Source: Acanthornis magna (Eukaryota > Chordata > Aves > Passeriformes > Acanthizidae). From it: 64,000 nt of DNA. The position numbers and the translations under genes were made by a program. The first letter of the stretch is position 1, and every line of letters begins with the position of its first letter. Positions 39,573 to 50,385 of the stretch are shown one piece after another. The notes below the pieces were generated by a model. The model did no database searches and was not told the origin of the DNA. It worked only from the letters and a program-made list of their open reading frames with translations. The stretch spans positions 5,023,441 to 5,087,440 of the forward strand of contig JAWUZG010000173.1 of NCBI GenBank assembly GCA_036785705.1. The letters are read 5' to 3'.

Positions 39573-39904
39573 AGATCAGTATTCAGTACACCGTTTCTAA
39601 ACCATCACCCAGCATGCCTTGTGCTCTGAATCGTCAGAACAGTTAAAACTAAAATTGCCTTCCCTCTCCCACTCTTCAAATCAGAGTAAGAGGTTTGGTG
39701 ATCAGTGATTATGGGCAGTTTCCTGCCATAGAGATATTATCAACATCCCTGCACACTGAAAATGATAGCTTGGAGCCTTGTGCATAATTTTGCTCAGCTG
39801 GCGCTTAAGATCTTGGTGCATAAATAGTGAGTTTTCTTCTATGCTAATGTATAGGAAAATAGTTATTAACAGTTCAAGCAGATATACATACTGTGTCCTG
39901 AAGC
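39573..39904. other. Unique sequence
   Basis: Nothing is recognised. An antisense frame at 39,702-39,929 overlaps the CR1 tail and is not treated as a gene. Confidence 0.5.
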
Positions 39905-39953
39905 TCTTCAGGTCTTTTCCAACCTTCACAACTCTATGACTCTGTGATTATTT
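39905..39953 (+). mobile_element. CR1 LINE terminal tail
   Basis: TCTTCAGGTCTTTTCCAACC then ACTCTATGACTCTGTGATTA is the CR1 3' terminus. Only the last ~45 bp is visible. Confidence 0.7.
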
Positions 39954-40355
39954 TTTTTCTTTTTTCTGTTCCTCATTAGTTTCTTTTTGAATATTTCATT
40001 GATGTGTAGTGTGATAACCTTATGTGATTTGAGTATAAGGTGGAACTCTGTGTCATGTTTCCCCTACCCAGGAGGATGAGCACAGCCAGGGCTGCACCAG
40101 TAGATGTGGTCATTTGTTGATGGCAGAACCTTTCTGGAAACAGGCAGCAAAAGACTGATGTTGGGACTTCCGTCCAAATGATTTTAGGGTGGCTGGCAGA
40201 ACCAGCAAACAACACAAGACAGAAATTAAATTATATCTTTGCACATTAACAGTGTTGATTTTTTATTACTGACATTCTTATGTTTGCTCGATACCTCCTT
40301 GTAATACTAGATATTTAGACGTTCTTCTTTTTCCCTCTTTCTTTAGAAAAAGCAT
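39954..40355. other. Unique sequence
   Basis: Nothing is recognised between the CR1 tail and the TTTTTG repeat. Confidence 0.5.
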
Positions 40356-40410
40356 TGCTTTTGTTTTTGTTTTTGTTTTTGTTTTTGCTTTTGCTTTTTT
40401 TTTTTTTTTT
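40356..40410 (+). repeat. (TTTTTG)n and T run
   Basis: About four TTTTTG units (from 40,357), two TTTTGC variants and an 18-nt T run ending in CAG at about 40,413. Confidence 0.9.
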
Positions 40411-40683
40411 CAGAAACAGACCACTGCTTAAAGGAACAAGTATTGCCTGCACAAGAAACTCCTAAACACTTACATGTAGCCTTTTATTTTTCCTCTTGAT
40501 AACATGTAAGAACAACAAAGTAAGAATTTAGTAAATTATTTTCCAACAGAATTTTGTTTGTAATAGACATGTAAAGTATGCTTTTATTATTATTATAATG
40601 TTGTTCCTCTGCTTAATGCATTCTACTGATAAATCCAAACTGCATTGGGTCCATACTGGCACCTAAGAGATCTTCATACACAC

Positions 40684-41615
40684 TGTTGCAGCTTGGGAAG
40701 GGGTGGAATTTTTTCCCATTCTGTTGCTAGGTAACTAACAATTGGATACTTAGGACAATTTAGTCTTTTGTAAGAAAACAAAGGTGTTGCCAACATGGGG
40801 TGAGGGAAGGAGTGACTGGGCCATTCGGTAAAACTTACTTGCTCCCTGAACTTGGGAGAAGCAACAGCGAGTGGCTGCTGTCTTCCTTTGGCTGCAACTG
40901 CAGGAGAAAAAAAAGCCCGGCCCTGCACTGTTTTTTTCTTGACCTGGCGGGTGAGCTTTCGTTTGGGGAAAAGGGACACAGGATTCCAGCCCCCTTCTCC
41001 CCTCCTGGAGAGCGGATTTCCCAGCTGCACTGCAGTGAAAGGGACCCAGATACCGCCACCCCATGCCCCTGCCTGCCGCAACTGCAGAGTTCCTGCCACC
41101 TTTGTTGCTGACCAGCTCAGGTGAGCCCAACCTGCCGTTCTATTTCCCTGCTCTGAGCTCCCTGCTGCGCCCCGTCCATCTGCACGCCATCCCTGCCCAG
41201 CCCCGTCCATCTGCATGCCATCCCTGCCCAGCCCATCCGCCATGTGAAACAAACCCTACCTAACGCCACAGCGACCCCTGCAGCTGCGCGGGAGTCATTG
41301 CACCTGCCCTCTCGTCTAGGCGCCACAGTGCCCCTGCTGGCTGTGACCGTGACTGCACCAAAGGGACAGTGCCTGGCAGCCCAGGGACATCTGCTGCCGG
41401 GTTTTTGGTTTTGTTTGTTGTTACTGTTGTTGTTATTGATTGTTTGCCTCATTATAGATACTAGTAAAGAACTGTTATTCCTTTTCCCATATCTTTGCCT
41501 AAAAGCCCTTGATTCTGAAGTTATAATAATTCCAAGGGAAGACAGTTAATATTCTCTATTCTAAGGAAGGTTCCCACCTTCCTTAGCAGACACCTGTCTT
41601 TCAAACCAAGACACA
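40684..41615 (+). mobile_element. Probable solo LTR of an endogenous retrovirus
   Basis: GC-rich block of about 0.93 kb in AT-rich surroundings. I recognise the 3' part as avian LTR sequence: AAAGAACTGTTATTCCTTTT, CATATCTTTGCCTAAAAGCC, then TTATAATAATTCCAAGGG and the end CACCTGTCTTTCAAACCAAG-ACACA. TGTTGCAG at 40,684 gives a TG start and the 3' side ends in CA, but both boundaries are estimates and no target duplication is certain. It holds two 31-bp tandem copies (41,170-41,231). No gag, pol or env sequence flanks it. The long frames inside it on both strands are not genes. Confidence 0.65.
41170..41231 (+). repeat. Two tandem 31-bp copies inside the LTR
   Basis: CCCCGTCCATCTGC..CCTGCCCAG at 41,170-41,200 is repeated at 41,201-41,231 with one difference (CACGCC versus CATGCC). 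A partial third copy, CCCATCCGCCATG, follows. Confidence 0.95.
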
Positions 41616-42242
41616 GACATTTGGCCCAGTTTCATAGATTTTTTATCATTGAATTTTACTGGTAGAGAGTGGAAAAATTTTCTGTTGCAAAAATGGGGGC
41701 ATTCATAAGACATGAATTGCGACAGTATAACAAGGAGTTATCAAAGGGTTGGTTTTTTTTTTATAAATCTGGTTTCAGATTGCAGGACTGGAGCTTAAAC
41801 AAGCAATTACTTAGTGGTTTGGGGTAATGTGTCAAGAACACATCATATCACAGTATTTTCAGAAGCTCTACACTATATTTATATGCCAAAATATTTAAAA
41901 TTTTCACCACCTTTCCCTGTGGAAACAAAGTGAATTGACAACAGCAAAACATTATGTAAAATCTTGTACGCAATTTAAAATACTAATCTTTACCTCACAT
42001 ATTGTAACAATTATCCCTACATTTCAAAGAAAATAGAGATGGCAGTGCCAGTATTCCCAGTTTAAAAGTAAGAAAAATGAGGCACAGTAAAATAAAATAG
42101 TTTTTTTCCAGAACAACTAAGAGAGTATTGCTGGAGGCAAGGAAAACATTATAAAAGTAAGACTACACTGGTTTTTTTCCATTATTTAACTGAGATGTTT
42201 AGGCACAAAATCAAAACAAAAGAAGAAAGATGGAATGGCAAA
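41616..42242. other. Unique sequence with possible MIR-like relic
   Basis: At 42,053-42,110, CCCAGTTTAAAAGTAAGAAA then AATGAGGCACAGTAAAATA resembles the antisense MIR segment (CCCATTTTACAGATGAGAAA, CTGAGGCACAGAGAAGTTA). Low confidence. Nothing else is recognised. Confidence 0.3.
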
Positions 42243-42640
42243 CACCATACTGGGATGTATAAACATAAATGTAGCCTGTGAGATACCTGAATTAATCCTC
42301 TGGTTTTCATGATAAGGGCTTAACTAGAGCATGGCATCCAATTCCAAGTGCTGTACTTGAGAGAGAGAAGTGGAAAGTGCACACAGGAAAACAAACAGTG
42401 ATCAGAAGTCCAGAAAGAAGTTATGGGAAAAGATCAAAATAAGTGGGGTAATTTTTGTGAAAGTAGAGAAGACTAACAAAGAAATTGATAACATAATAAG
42501 GCTGGGTTCAAGGATAAATTTTCTAGCATTTCCAGAGGTTGAGGCAACACAGAATAATTTGGTTCGAAAAGTTCTTGAGCAGACAGAGCCAGAGGACCTG
42601 AAAAATATATTTCCTAGGAATGACATCAATAAATTGTGGC
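42243..42640 (+). mobile_element. Ancient CR1-like LINE relic
   Basis: TGGGATGTATAAACATAAAT then GTAGCCTGTGAGATAC, followed by GCATCCAATTCCAAGTGCTG, match an old amniote CR1 group (GGGATGTATAAACAGGAATG, GTAGCCTGTAAGACA, GTGTCCAGTTCTGGGCACC). The similarity fades downstream. The 120-codon frame at 42,370-42,732 overlaps this decayed sequence, has no domain I recognise and is probably open by chance. Confidence 0.45.
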
Positions 42641-42837
42641 ACAAGATGGATAGAGCAGCTGATTTGCTTATGTTTCTGAGCCTCGATTATGTACACATTT
42701 TAAACCTTTGTGTAAATTTTCTGTCACATTGATGCATTTCTGCATATTACTTTTTTTATTCTTTTTTTTTTTTTGGTGAAAATCGTGTTGAGACCATACC
42801 AAAAGGCTTGAAACTGTGAAAAACTAGCACCTTCCTT
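42641..42837. other. Unique sequence with T runs
   Basis: T-rich at 42,750-42,775. Nothing else is recognised. Confidence 0.5.
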
Positions 42838-42892
42838 TTATTTGTTTGTTTGTGGGTTTTTTTGTGGGTTTGTTTTTTTTTCTTTTCATACC
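42838..42892 (+). repeat. T/G-rich low-complexity tract
   Basis: TTTGTTTGTTTGTGGG followed by TTTTTTTGTGGGTTTG and a T run. Confidence 0.85.
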
Positions 42893-45079
42893 AGCATTGT
42901 ATTTGACTTAGGTTTCATTTGCAGCTATTTTCCAGGGTGTCCCTGAAGTTCAGTGTCTGAAAGTAATGAAGATTTTGGCCTGCAGATTTCACCTACAGAT
43001 GTTTGTCTTTCATGAGCATATTTCTCAGACAGAAAGGATGGTATTTTTTTTATTTTTGACAGCAATTGTTGTCCTAGCTTTTTCATCCATCATGGGCTAC
43101 TTTTAGAATGACATACAAATAATTAAAACACTCATTCTTTTTCCCTAGCCCACATCTATAGCATTTGGTTCTAAAAACGTGTCGATTTTTCACATACTCC
43201 TAATAGTTCTGTTCTTCCATGTAGTCATCTACTGTTTTCCCCCACACATTGCTTTTATGAATAAAAAGTATAAAAGCAAGTATTACACTGATCTTTGTCT
43301 TTTAAAATTCTCAGTAGAGACTCAGCATGTCCTGTTGTAGTTTCTTTTTTCAGGACATAAAAATCTATCCCTGGCTTGAGCCATGGTTGGAAAACACAAT
43401 TTCTGTTTTATTTTTATTTAAGGTTTTCATCCTCCTATTTTCTTTTCTTGCTCATGACTACAAATTAATCAAAGTTGAAACTTTGTAATTGCAACATAAA
43501 CTTCATGTTCCCTTTACTTCATATTTTTTTCAGAACCAATTGCTTACTTACTTACCTAGATTAGCCTTAAAATGTCAAAAAAGGCTATTAAAATGAAAAA
43601 AGAAAAAGAAAGAAAAAGTCAGTACTATCAAACACACATATAAATAAACACATAAATCATTAAATTTGCATTTTCTTGGCATTTCTTCGGTCTTCAACTT
43701 TTTAATTTACCCCAAATTCAGAAAAAGGAACTGTGTTTTAAAATACTTGTATGTTTTTTGGATCAATAAATTCAGAGCTGAAAAATAAAATATATGAGGA
43801 CAGACCTCTTAGAGCCATTTTCAGTTTAAATATTTTTCACTACAGTAGATAAATACATATACAGATAAACAATATAAGCAAATGATCTTCAAAATTACCC
43901 CACAGAATCTACAATTTCACAGTTATTTTTAAAATTTATTATATAAATATTGTTTTCTTGGTGAACATAGCATTTTTCCCCTAACTTTCATGCTCTGCCT
44001 CTCATCCATAAAGATTTTTCTGTCTTTACATCACATTATAACATAAGTTTATGTAATATTGTATATTACTCAAAATGTAATTATATAATGCAATATTGTA
44101 TTATGTGTGTTTATAGAATTGTAATAATTACGTAATTATTATTACATTCATATTCTTACAACAGCTTTCTTAAGTGTCAGAGAAAAGGAGACTCGGAGAA
44201 AGTCTCTATGACACTTCAGGAAGAATGTTACACCAGTGATACTGATACAAGAATTTTTCATTTGATTGTTGTTCACCTTAGAATGCGCATAATTTACAAA
44301 ACAAAAAGCCAAAAGGCCTCATCACCAAATACTTCTTTGTTAAATGAAGAATAGTTTATATTCTACACTATTTATGTATTTCACAATACTGAATAACTAT
44401 TACCTGCTTCTGATCTCTCTGCCTAATTTCAGTTTAAGTCCCTAAAAATGGTCTCCAAGTTCTAAGCATTGTAGTTTCATCAGTCAATCATCTAGATCTT
44501 TTTCTTTAAAAAGTCGCTCACTCACGAGAAAAAGCAAAATACTACCTAATTGTACTTTTACATGGTAACAATGGATTTTTTTTTCCTTTGATATTTTTCC
44601 CAAAGTTGGATAAAACTCATCTAACATTAACCACACAACATTATATATCTAATCTATGTTTCGAGTCTAGTTCTCTATGGAAAGCAAAAGCACCTCTAAA
44701 GAGTGATTTAGCTGGATGTAGACAGATATCTGAGATGAATATTGAGATGAATTTCCCTTTCCTGTAGATGGCTAAAGTTGAGTAAGATTAATATGAATCT
44801 CAGTCTTGCTATAACTTTGCATAACTGCAGTTTTCCACAATGAAATGGGCAGCCTTTCATCCCCCTGAATGAAACCCCTTAAATTTAATAATCTTGATTC
44901 TTCTCTGAGTCTCATAATTTTCATTGAAGTAATTTCATGGACTTGACTGATATTTACTACAAATATACATAAATTTAAATAAGAGGAAAATAGATTACAA
45001 GGTAGGAAAAAAAAGCAAGAGGGGTAAGATATTCCAGCAATGAAAATGAATGTTACTCAATTGAAGGCAATGGATCTAT
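42893..45079. other. Unique, very AT-rich sequence
   Basis: Contains a 20-bp perfect palindrome at 44,122-44,141 inside a TAAT-rich stretch (44,035-44,155). No exon is recognised. Confidence 0.5.
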
Positions 45080-45815
45080 GTTGATTTACATCACTGTAGC
45101 AGGTTTCTCTGCCTGAGTGGAGGTAAAACAGCTCAAACTTTACCCTACTTGCGAGTTATCAGTGAGGGATGGAGAAGGGAGGGTCATATTGCTTTTGGTA
45201 TTGGAGAAGGTTTAGGACAGCCTGACTCACCAATCCCAAATTTAAACTTTCTGAAGATGTGAAGAACGATGTTTCCTGACAGAAACTGGCACTGGTGAGG
45301 ATATGTCAGACAAAGTTTCTGATAAAAGAACCCACAAGTGATTGCACTGATAACTTATCTTTAGCTGAGCTAAAAGTTGCTGAGCTGACACAGCCAGCCT
45401 AGAAACATATGATTGACAGTCAATCACTACGGAATACAGAAGCCTTGTCCTATTTTTTTACATCAGGGACTTCGAAGACACTCTAGTATTGTGCATCGAG
45501 ATTCCTCACTTGAGTGAGGATGCCCCTCAAGGTTACTCCTTAAGGCTGAGCAAAGAGATCTGCCTACGGTTGTTATTATGAGTAAGTAACATAAATCTCA
45601 ACTTAATAATTATTTTTTCTATCTTTATTATTGTTGCTTCAATATTGCTTCAAAAAGAAGTGCATTGGACTAGTAGTTATGACTGTACTGTGCAGTAAAT
45701 AATTCTGATTAAAGTCTTCTATTCTAAATTGTCATTATCATTGCTAATAAAATTCTTTTTATTTTTTTCCTATAAATATATTTGGGTTGCCATCTTTAAT
45801 CCCACTCAAAAAAGT
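45080..45815 (+). mobile_element. Possible solo LTR of an endogenous retrovirus
   Basis: Several segments resemble an avian LTR that I recall less firmly: CCCCTCAAGGTTACTCCTTA, AGGCTGAGCAAAGAGATCTG, TTGTTATTATGAGTAAGTAA, TGCTAATAAAATTCTTTTTA with AATAAA-type signals, and a terminal TTTGGGTTGCCATCTTTAAT. Two perfect inverted repeats lie within it (45,410-45,426 and 45,504-45,519). Boundaries and TG/CA ends are not established. It could also be another class of retroposon or unique sequence. Confidence 0.4.
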
Positions 45816-47935
45816 GGCACAAAGATTGAATTGCATTCAAATAATTCTTTAAACATAGATTGTTGACAATGTCTGGGGATAAGATTGGTTCCAGCCACAA
45901 CTAGACACCTCTCTGAGAAGAATTTTAGAAAGCAAGGATGTCCTTTCTACCGCTTGTGACTCAAAGAGGGCTTCCCTGATAAATGCTTCCTGAAGCTTCC
46001 ACTCTGCCTGCAAATATCACCTCCAGTGCCTGTACATGGAAGTAGATGGAAAGGATAACAACTAGTCTCTTCTCTTAGTATATTTTTCTCAAGAAAAGCA
46101 GGTTTGTTAAAAAAGATTTCTCTGGGATTTCATCAATCAATTTTTACAAGATTCCCATGAAATAGATAAGGCCTGAAACGATATGTTCAGGGCCTTGTCG
46201 AACAAGTCTAATGTGTCTGTAATTCACACTAGGAGGAATGCTCCGGGTATTAAATTATCCACAGACTGTAGTTGAACAATTCAATACTCAATCTGCTAAG
46301 AGCCAAAAGAAACAAGAATCACGTAAGGAATTCTTTTCTGAAAAAAATATTTTCTTTCTAATTTCTGATATGTGGTGACAGCTTATCTTACATCATGTCA
46401 CATTTATGCAGAGCAACAAACCTGTTTTACAAATGGAGAGGGTAATGTAGAGGAAAAAGGAAAAAAAATAAGAAGATGAGTTCAGAGGAATTCTTCTCCT
46501 CAAACAATTCCTGTGCTATCTGTTTGGACCATGAGCAGTCAATCCAAATTTAGCATGCAGATGGAGACAGAGCAGATGAGTAAGTGGATCCTCTTTATCT
46601 GAGGAGCTGGCAGGCGCTGTGGTTCACCAGCCACCTGAGTTATGTTTTAAATAGGTTACCATGTCTATAATTTACAAAGAGAAAATGTAGCTAGCAGAAC
46701 AAACGTGCTGAGCATCTGGTTTACATCACTAACTGGAGGTGTGCTCCTCCAGGTAGTCTGAAAAGAGGAAGCTGACAGAAAGAAGAAACAAAATAAAAAC
46801 AGCCATGGTCAAATAGAGATCTTCTTGAGAACATGTATTGACAGAACATCTCTGACAATGAGGAGCTTAAAATGTACAGCTCAGCCTGAAGAGCATGACT
46901 ACTTGAGTTTACAATCCAAACTGCTTTATTTGGGAATTGTAAGTCAACTTCAGGCAAAGATTAATTAAAATTTCAGTGATCACTTACATTTAGCTCTCGA
47001 GATGTTAAAATAATGGAACACACTTTGATTATTGAAATTTTCTGCAAATAAAGGCATAAATACTTTCAGCTGGATATCCAATATTCAGGAAAAGTCCTAG
47101 CAAAAGAACTATACTTGTTTAAAAAAGACTAGCCCAGAACTTTTCAGAAAATCAAGACTATATGTTAACAAAAGTTGGTGACTAATTTAATATGCAATAA
47201 TCTTTAAAACATTTTTCAGACTATGTCTCAACACAGTATTAGAACAGTGTTCTGCTATGGGATGTAGTAATTGTTAGATGAGATATCAAACTAGACACCT
47301 GATTGCCTGTGCTGAATAAAGATCAGGGAAATTGCCCAAGTGTTAAAATTAGGGTGTTGTCCAGCTGTAACTCTTTGTGGTTGCCTACCTCTTGTTCAGG
47401 GTTTGGTGGAGTTTTGTGTAAGAATATCTAACATTTCTATACAATGCTTACAACATGTACAATAAAAATTGTTATTTACTTGGAAAGATTTAATGTTATA
47501 GTACATAATGTACTGGAAAGTTAGATTTAGAATAAGCAAGTTTTCAAAGTGGAAGAGCTATAAATGGAGAAGAACCACTGGATGTAGGTGACTAAGGCTG
47601 AGAACAGTACTCGTTCTGCAGACATCTTTTATGAAAAAGAAACCATTATTGGACAGAGATGGTACTGAATTCAGCTTTTTAAAATAATAACTCTTTGATT
47701 TAATAGCTTGGGAATATTTAGATTATTTGTTTGTTCATTTTCATTACATAACAACTCCAAAAAAAGTGCCTATATAAAAAAAAAAATCTATTTTTCACGG
47801 GTATTCAGAGAGATAACACAGTCAAAGTGTAGGTATTAGTGTGTGCCCTGTGTTTCAGTCATGCATCTTTCTTCTCAAGTCTTTCCCCATTTGAATATAA
47901 ACTTCTAGTGTGAGTGTTTGTATATTATTACTTTA
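45816..47935. other. Unique AT-rich sequence
   Basis: At 46,418-46,450, CCTGTTTTACAAATGGAGAG is faintly MIR-like (antisense). No exon is recognised. Confidence 0.45.
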
Positions 47936-48385
47936 GATTCACAGATTCTGGAGTAGTCTATCCTGGAGGGGACCTTTGCAAGTCACCTGCTCCAATATTA
48001 AACTCAGAGGCATATTCAGGGTTAGATAAGGTAGCTTAGGGCTTGGTCCTGTCAGATTTTTAATATTTCAAAGGATGGATAGTCCACAACTTCTCTGGGC
48101 TTTTATGTCATTGTTTGAAAACAGCAGAAAACAAACCAAGACAGGATAAAAAAATTAAACAACAGAATAAAGTTTTTTCTGTTGCAGCTTGATCTTCTGA
48201 CCATACTGCTGCCAATGGAGGCCCACATGCAGTAAACTTTCTTTGCAAGGACACACTGCTGACCTATTTGACTCATCCACCAGGATACCAACTTTTTATT
48301 TTTGAAAAGCTCTTTCCTACTGGATTGATAGCCAGACTGCACTATTATACAATTAATGCTGTATTGTTCTAGTGGGCATTGAAAT
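47936..48385 (-). mobile_element. CR1 LINE 3' fragment, antisense, discontinuous
   Basis: 47,936-48,102 holds ATTCACAGATTCTGGAGTAG, CTGGAGGGGACCTTTG and AAAGGATGGATAGTCCACAA with CTTCTCTGGGC, the reverse complement of a CR1 3' end. After about 100 less similar bases, 48,220-48,385 resembles a further CR1 segment (ACACTGCTGACCTATTTGAC, TCATCCACCAGGATACCAAC). The two parts share order and strand, so one old insertion is likely. Confidence 0.7.
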
Positions 48386-49837
48386 ATTATTGCCATAAAG
48401 ATAAATAATAATTTATACATTACCTTGACCCATCCAAATTTATTATAACATAGAATTGTTTCACTACTTAAGGTTTGTTTTCTGGTTTTGTTGTGCTTAT
48501 TTGTTGGTTTTTTGGGGTTTTTTTGTTTGTTTGGTTTGGTTTTTTGTTGTTTTTTTTTTCCTCCATTGTCTAATCACTGTAAATAGTAGAAAAACATGTG
48601 TGGTGATTTATCAACTGAAAAGATGAAGACCTGCCTCTGGACAAAGCACTTGTATTACTTTAATCATGTTAAGTTAGGTGTTTGATTTAAACTAATGACC
48701 AAGATAGTTTTTCTCATTGAAAATAGACATGTGAAAAAAGTGAAATAAAGCCAATACATAGGAACACACTGAATTGTTAAGAATATCTGCCTTGTTTAAG
48801 GAATGCATCCATTAAGAATAAAAACAACTGACTGGATGAGATAAATTTAAGTGTGATTAAAAAAAAAAAAAAGCAAAACAGATATTTAAAAAAGTAAAAA
48901 AACGAAAACAAAGGAAAAGAGACCCTTTGCAAAGCCAAAAGCTTTTGTGAGTTTTCCTAGTCTCATTGAACAAAACATTGAATGTAAAAAATGGAAACAT
49001 TGCAGAATAACCATATCATCTGCTAGATCTTCCTGTGCTTGCTTCTTGTTGTTGTTTATTGTGTGGTTTGGTAATTAAACTAACCTTTCATGACTTTTGT
49101 ATTCTGAGAAAGCCAGGATGTGAAATTCTCTCCATTTGTGGATTCTGTGACCTACACATTCTGAACAATGCCTGAAGTGAGTTTTGTGTGGTAACTGCTG
49201 CAGTTTTCTGTTCTCAATGGCCTCTTTGCAGCACCTAAATCCCAGATGAATAGCCAGCTTGATCAGTTTTTTCCTACCTTCTCTTGATAAATGTTTCCCC
49301 TTTTCCACTTGGCTGGCAGAAAGATGACCATTAAGCGTTCATTTGTTTAAGCTAACAGACTGTGGTCATCTGCTCCCTGGGGAAGGCAGGAATCCAAACA
49401 GGTCTAAAATGGCATCGTTTAAGAACACAATCAATTCATTATCTTTTTCATAAAGTTCGCATGTGCACACATTAATCATAATGGAGTGGCACCGGGCAGA
49501 AAGTTCTTACCTAAGCAACTTCAGTGCTGCAGCATCTCTTTATCATTTAACTGCCTCTTGCATTTAGGCTTTTATTGTCTGCTCATTCAGCTGTTGTTTT
49601 ATGAGTGGTGGTGTATCCTTTGCACACGTGAGCTGAACAATTTCCAGTGAACCTTCGTGCAGCTGGGCCCACATGGAGCTCTTTGCTTTGGGTGCAGGGT
49701 ACAGCTGTGCACAGGATTGATGTATCGCTCCAATCTTTTATAAAAATGAAACAAAATAGATGCCCTAGTGTGGCTTTATGCATCCTTTTGGACCTCAGGT
49801 CTGTGGGGCAGGCACCAATCTCTTCTCCTGGTGATCA
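48386..49837. other. Unique sequence with a T/G tract and a possible conserved block
   Basis: A T/G-rich tract lies at 48,476-48,562. A stretch at about 49,395-49,560 has CNE-like composition. The antisense frame at 49,075-49,308 (77 codons) is not recognised. No exon is called. Confidence 0.4.
48476..48562 (+). repeat. T/G-rich low-complexity tract
   Basis: TTGTTGGTTTTTTGGGG then TTTTTTTGTTTGTTTGG and a T run, the same style as the tracts at 16,548, 30,215 and 42,838. Confidence 0.85.
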
Positions 49838-50075
49838 CTGACCGAACCCTAGGGAAAGGCATGGAGCTCAGTCAGGGTAGGTTTAGGTTGGATATCGGGA
49901 AAGTGTTTTTCACCCACGGAGTAGCTGGGTGCTGGAATAGGGTCCCCAGTGAAGTGGGCATGGCATCAAGTCTGCCAGAGTTCAACAGGCATTTAAACAG
50001 TGTTCTCAGACACACGGTGTGACTCTTGGGGCTGTCTTTTGTAGGGGTAGTAGCCGGGTTTTGATGACATGTTGA
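49838..50075 (+). mobile_element. CR1 LINE 3'-end fragment (proximal of two)
   Basis: GGCATGGAGCTCAGTCAGGG, TAGGTTTAGGTTGGATATCG, TTTTTCACCCACGGAGTAGC, TGGGTGCTGGAATAGG and CAGACACACGGTGTGACTCT match a CR1 subfamily whose 3' part reads GGCATGGAGCTGAGTCAGG..TTCACCCAGAGGGTGG. It fades just before the final tail, where the second CR1 piece begins. Confidence 0.85.
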
Positions 50076-50385
50076 TGAGAACAGTAGGTGTTGTCTGCTT
50101 TTATTTCAGCAAGGCTTTTCATAGTCTCCCATAACATGGTCCCAGGTAAACTCAGGAAATGTGGATCAGATGAATGGACAGTGAGGGGGATCCGGAACTG
50201 GCTGAATGGCAGAGCTCAGAGGGTCGTGATCAGTGCAGTAGAATCCAGCTGGAGGCCTGCAGTCAGTGGCATTCACCAGGGATTAATACTGACTTCAGTC
50301 TTATTCAACCTGTTTATCAACAACCTGCATGAATGGATGGACTATATCCTCAGCGAGTTTGCTGATGATTTCTTGCTTTAAAATA
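50076..50385 (+). mobile_element. CR1 LINE reverse-transcriptase fragment (distal of two)
   Basis: Translation of 50,088-50,381 reads FIVSHNMVPGKLRKCG.., RGIRNWLNGRAQRVVI and SVLFNLFINNLHEW, ending LSEFADD, the CR1 ORF2 RT segment with its FADD catalytic box. Unlike the copy at 12,045, both Asp of FADD are kept, but the element ends right after it. In an intact CR1 this segment lies upstream of the 3' piece that here precedes it. Confidence 0.88.

Noticed and set aside
40674..41549. 192-codon antisense and several sense frames
   Set aside because: They fall within the LTR-like GC island. Simultaneous frames on both strands reflect composition and the 31-bp tandem copies.
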